A stretch of 5,099 bases of DNA, from assembly GCA_910589115.1 (NCBI GenBank), contig CAJUSB010000177.1, positions 1 to 5,099 on the forward strand. The letters are read 5' to 3'. Under the pieces are notes generated by a model. It was not told the origin of the DNA. It searched no databases and worked only from the letters and a program-made list of their open reading frames with translations. Positions 4,861 to 5,099 of this stretch are shown here, in pieces. The stretch's first letter is position 1. The number at the start of each line of letters is the position of its first letter. A program made the translations under genes and the position numbers. Source of the stretch: an uncultured Clostridia bacterium. Its GTDB lineage: Bacteria; Bacillota; Clostridia; Oscillospirales; Butyricicoccaceae.

Positions 4861-5099
4861 CTAAGCAGCTTTACTACAGCAAGTTTTTATCCCATTTGTA
4901 AATACAATAAATTAATAGTATAAAACACAACTTATTTATCCCTCAAACCTATGTTTTCCCTCCCCTAAAAGTTCTCTCATCATAGCTGTCAAGGTGTTTT
5001 TCCTTTATCCGCCCACTTTCATCGCCAATTGAGTGAACACCCTAAATTAGGGTCTACTGAAAAATCACTCTATTCTCACCGAGAAGCATTAAAAACTTA
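4861..5099. other. AT-rich region without a recognisable gene
   Basis: No long frame is open on either strand. On the minus strand a 30-codon open stretch (5041-4949, ending TAG at 4949-4951) contains SIGDESGRIKEKHLDSYDER, which reads like protein but has stops on both sides, no start codon with a ribosome binding site, and no family I recognise. A 15-nt inverted repeat lies at 5039-5053. This may be decayed mobile or phage-derived DNA, or the upstream region of a gene beyond the right edge. Confidence 0.3.
5039..5053. repeat. 15-nt inverted repeat ACCCTAA-A-TTAGGGT
   Basis: Perfect 7-bp arms flank a single central A. It is too tight to form a stable hairpin without opening the inner pairs, so a protein-binding site or part of an element end is more plausible than a terminator. 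No gene can be tied to it within the window. Confidence 0.3.

Noticed and set aside
1..5099. tRNA or rRNA genes, or a novel multi-gene defence or mobile system
   Set aside because: No cloverleaf with a GGTTCGAATCC-type arm or rRNA-like segment was seen, and only two complete genes of known families plus one truncated asnB are present.

Overview
The window looks like a chromosomal segment from an anaerobic low-to-mid-GC Firmicute, most likely a gut clostridium of the Oscillospiraceae/Lachnospiraceae type. This is inferred from consensus Shine-Dalgarno sites (AAGGAGG, AAGGAG), a near-consensus sigma-A promoter, an acetolactate synthase with a cysteine-rich insert of the kind I associate with clostridial IlvB proteins, a clostridial-style AsnB, and GC-rich hairpin repeats of a sort common between genes in gut Clostridia. 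No species can be assigned.

Layout. Bases 1-391 are non-coding: a GC-rich cluster of small hairpins (1-110), a strong GC hairpin (148-179), an AT-rich stretch with a 16-bp dyad (190-205), and two hairpin/T-tract terminators (281-307 and 321-345) that close the leftward operon. Bases 392-2794 hold a two-gene operon on the minus strand: a 194-aa TetR-family regulator (2210-2794), followed after an 87-bp linker by the 576-aa acetolactate synthase catalytic subunit (392-2122). A sigma-A promoter (2820-2848) drives the pair. A 12-bp palindrome lies on its predicted transcription start, and a second, related 16-bp palindrome lies just ahead of the ilvB ribosome binding site. Bases 2849-3264 are an intergenic stretch between the divergent units with no convincing gene. 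Bases 3280-4695 on the plus strand encode a glutamine-hydrolysing asparagine synthetase with an intact amidotransferase domain and PP-loop. It stops at 471 aa, inside the synthetase domain, and runs into an 18-bp terminator hairpin. Bases 4730-5099 are AT-rich and without an intact gene; one minus-strand stretch weakly resembles the tail of a serine recombinase.

How it fits together. The TetR protein probably represses its own promoter and hence ilvB, so this acetolactate synthase would answer to a ligand-sensing repressor instead of the more usual T-box or CodY control of branched-chain amino acid genes. No small regulatory subunit (ilvN/ilvH) is present next to ilvB. The asparagine synthetase is transcribed divergently, probably independently, and looks broken at its 3' end. 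I see no CRISPR, tRNA, rRNA or intact mobile element. The most notable points are the TetR-ilvB arrangement with paired palindromes, the C-x6-C-x3-C-x6-C insert in IlvB, and the AsnB truncation. None of these amounts to a demonstrated new system.
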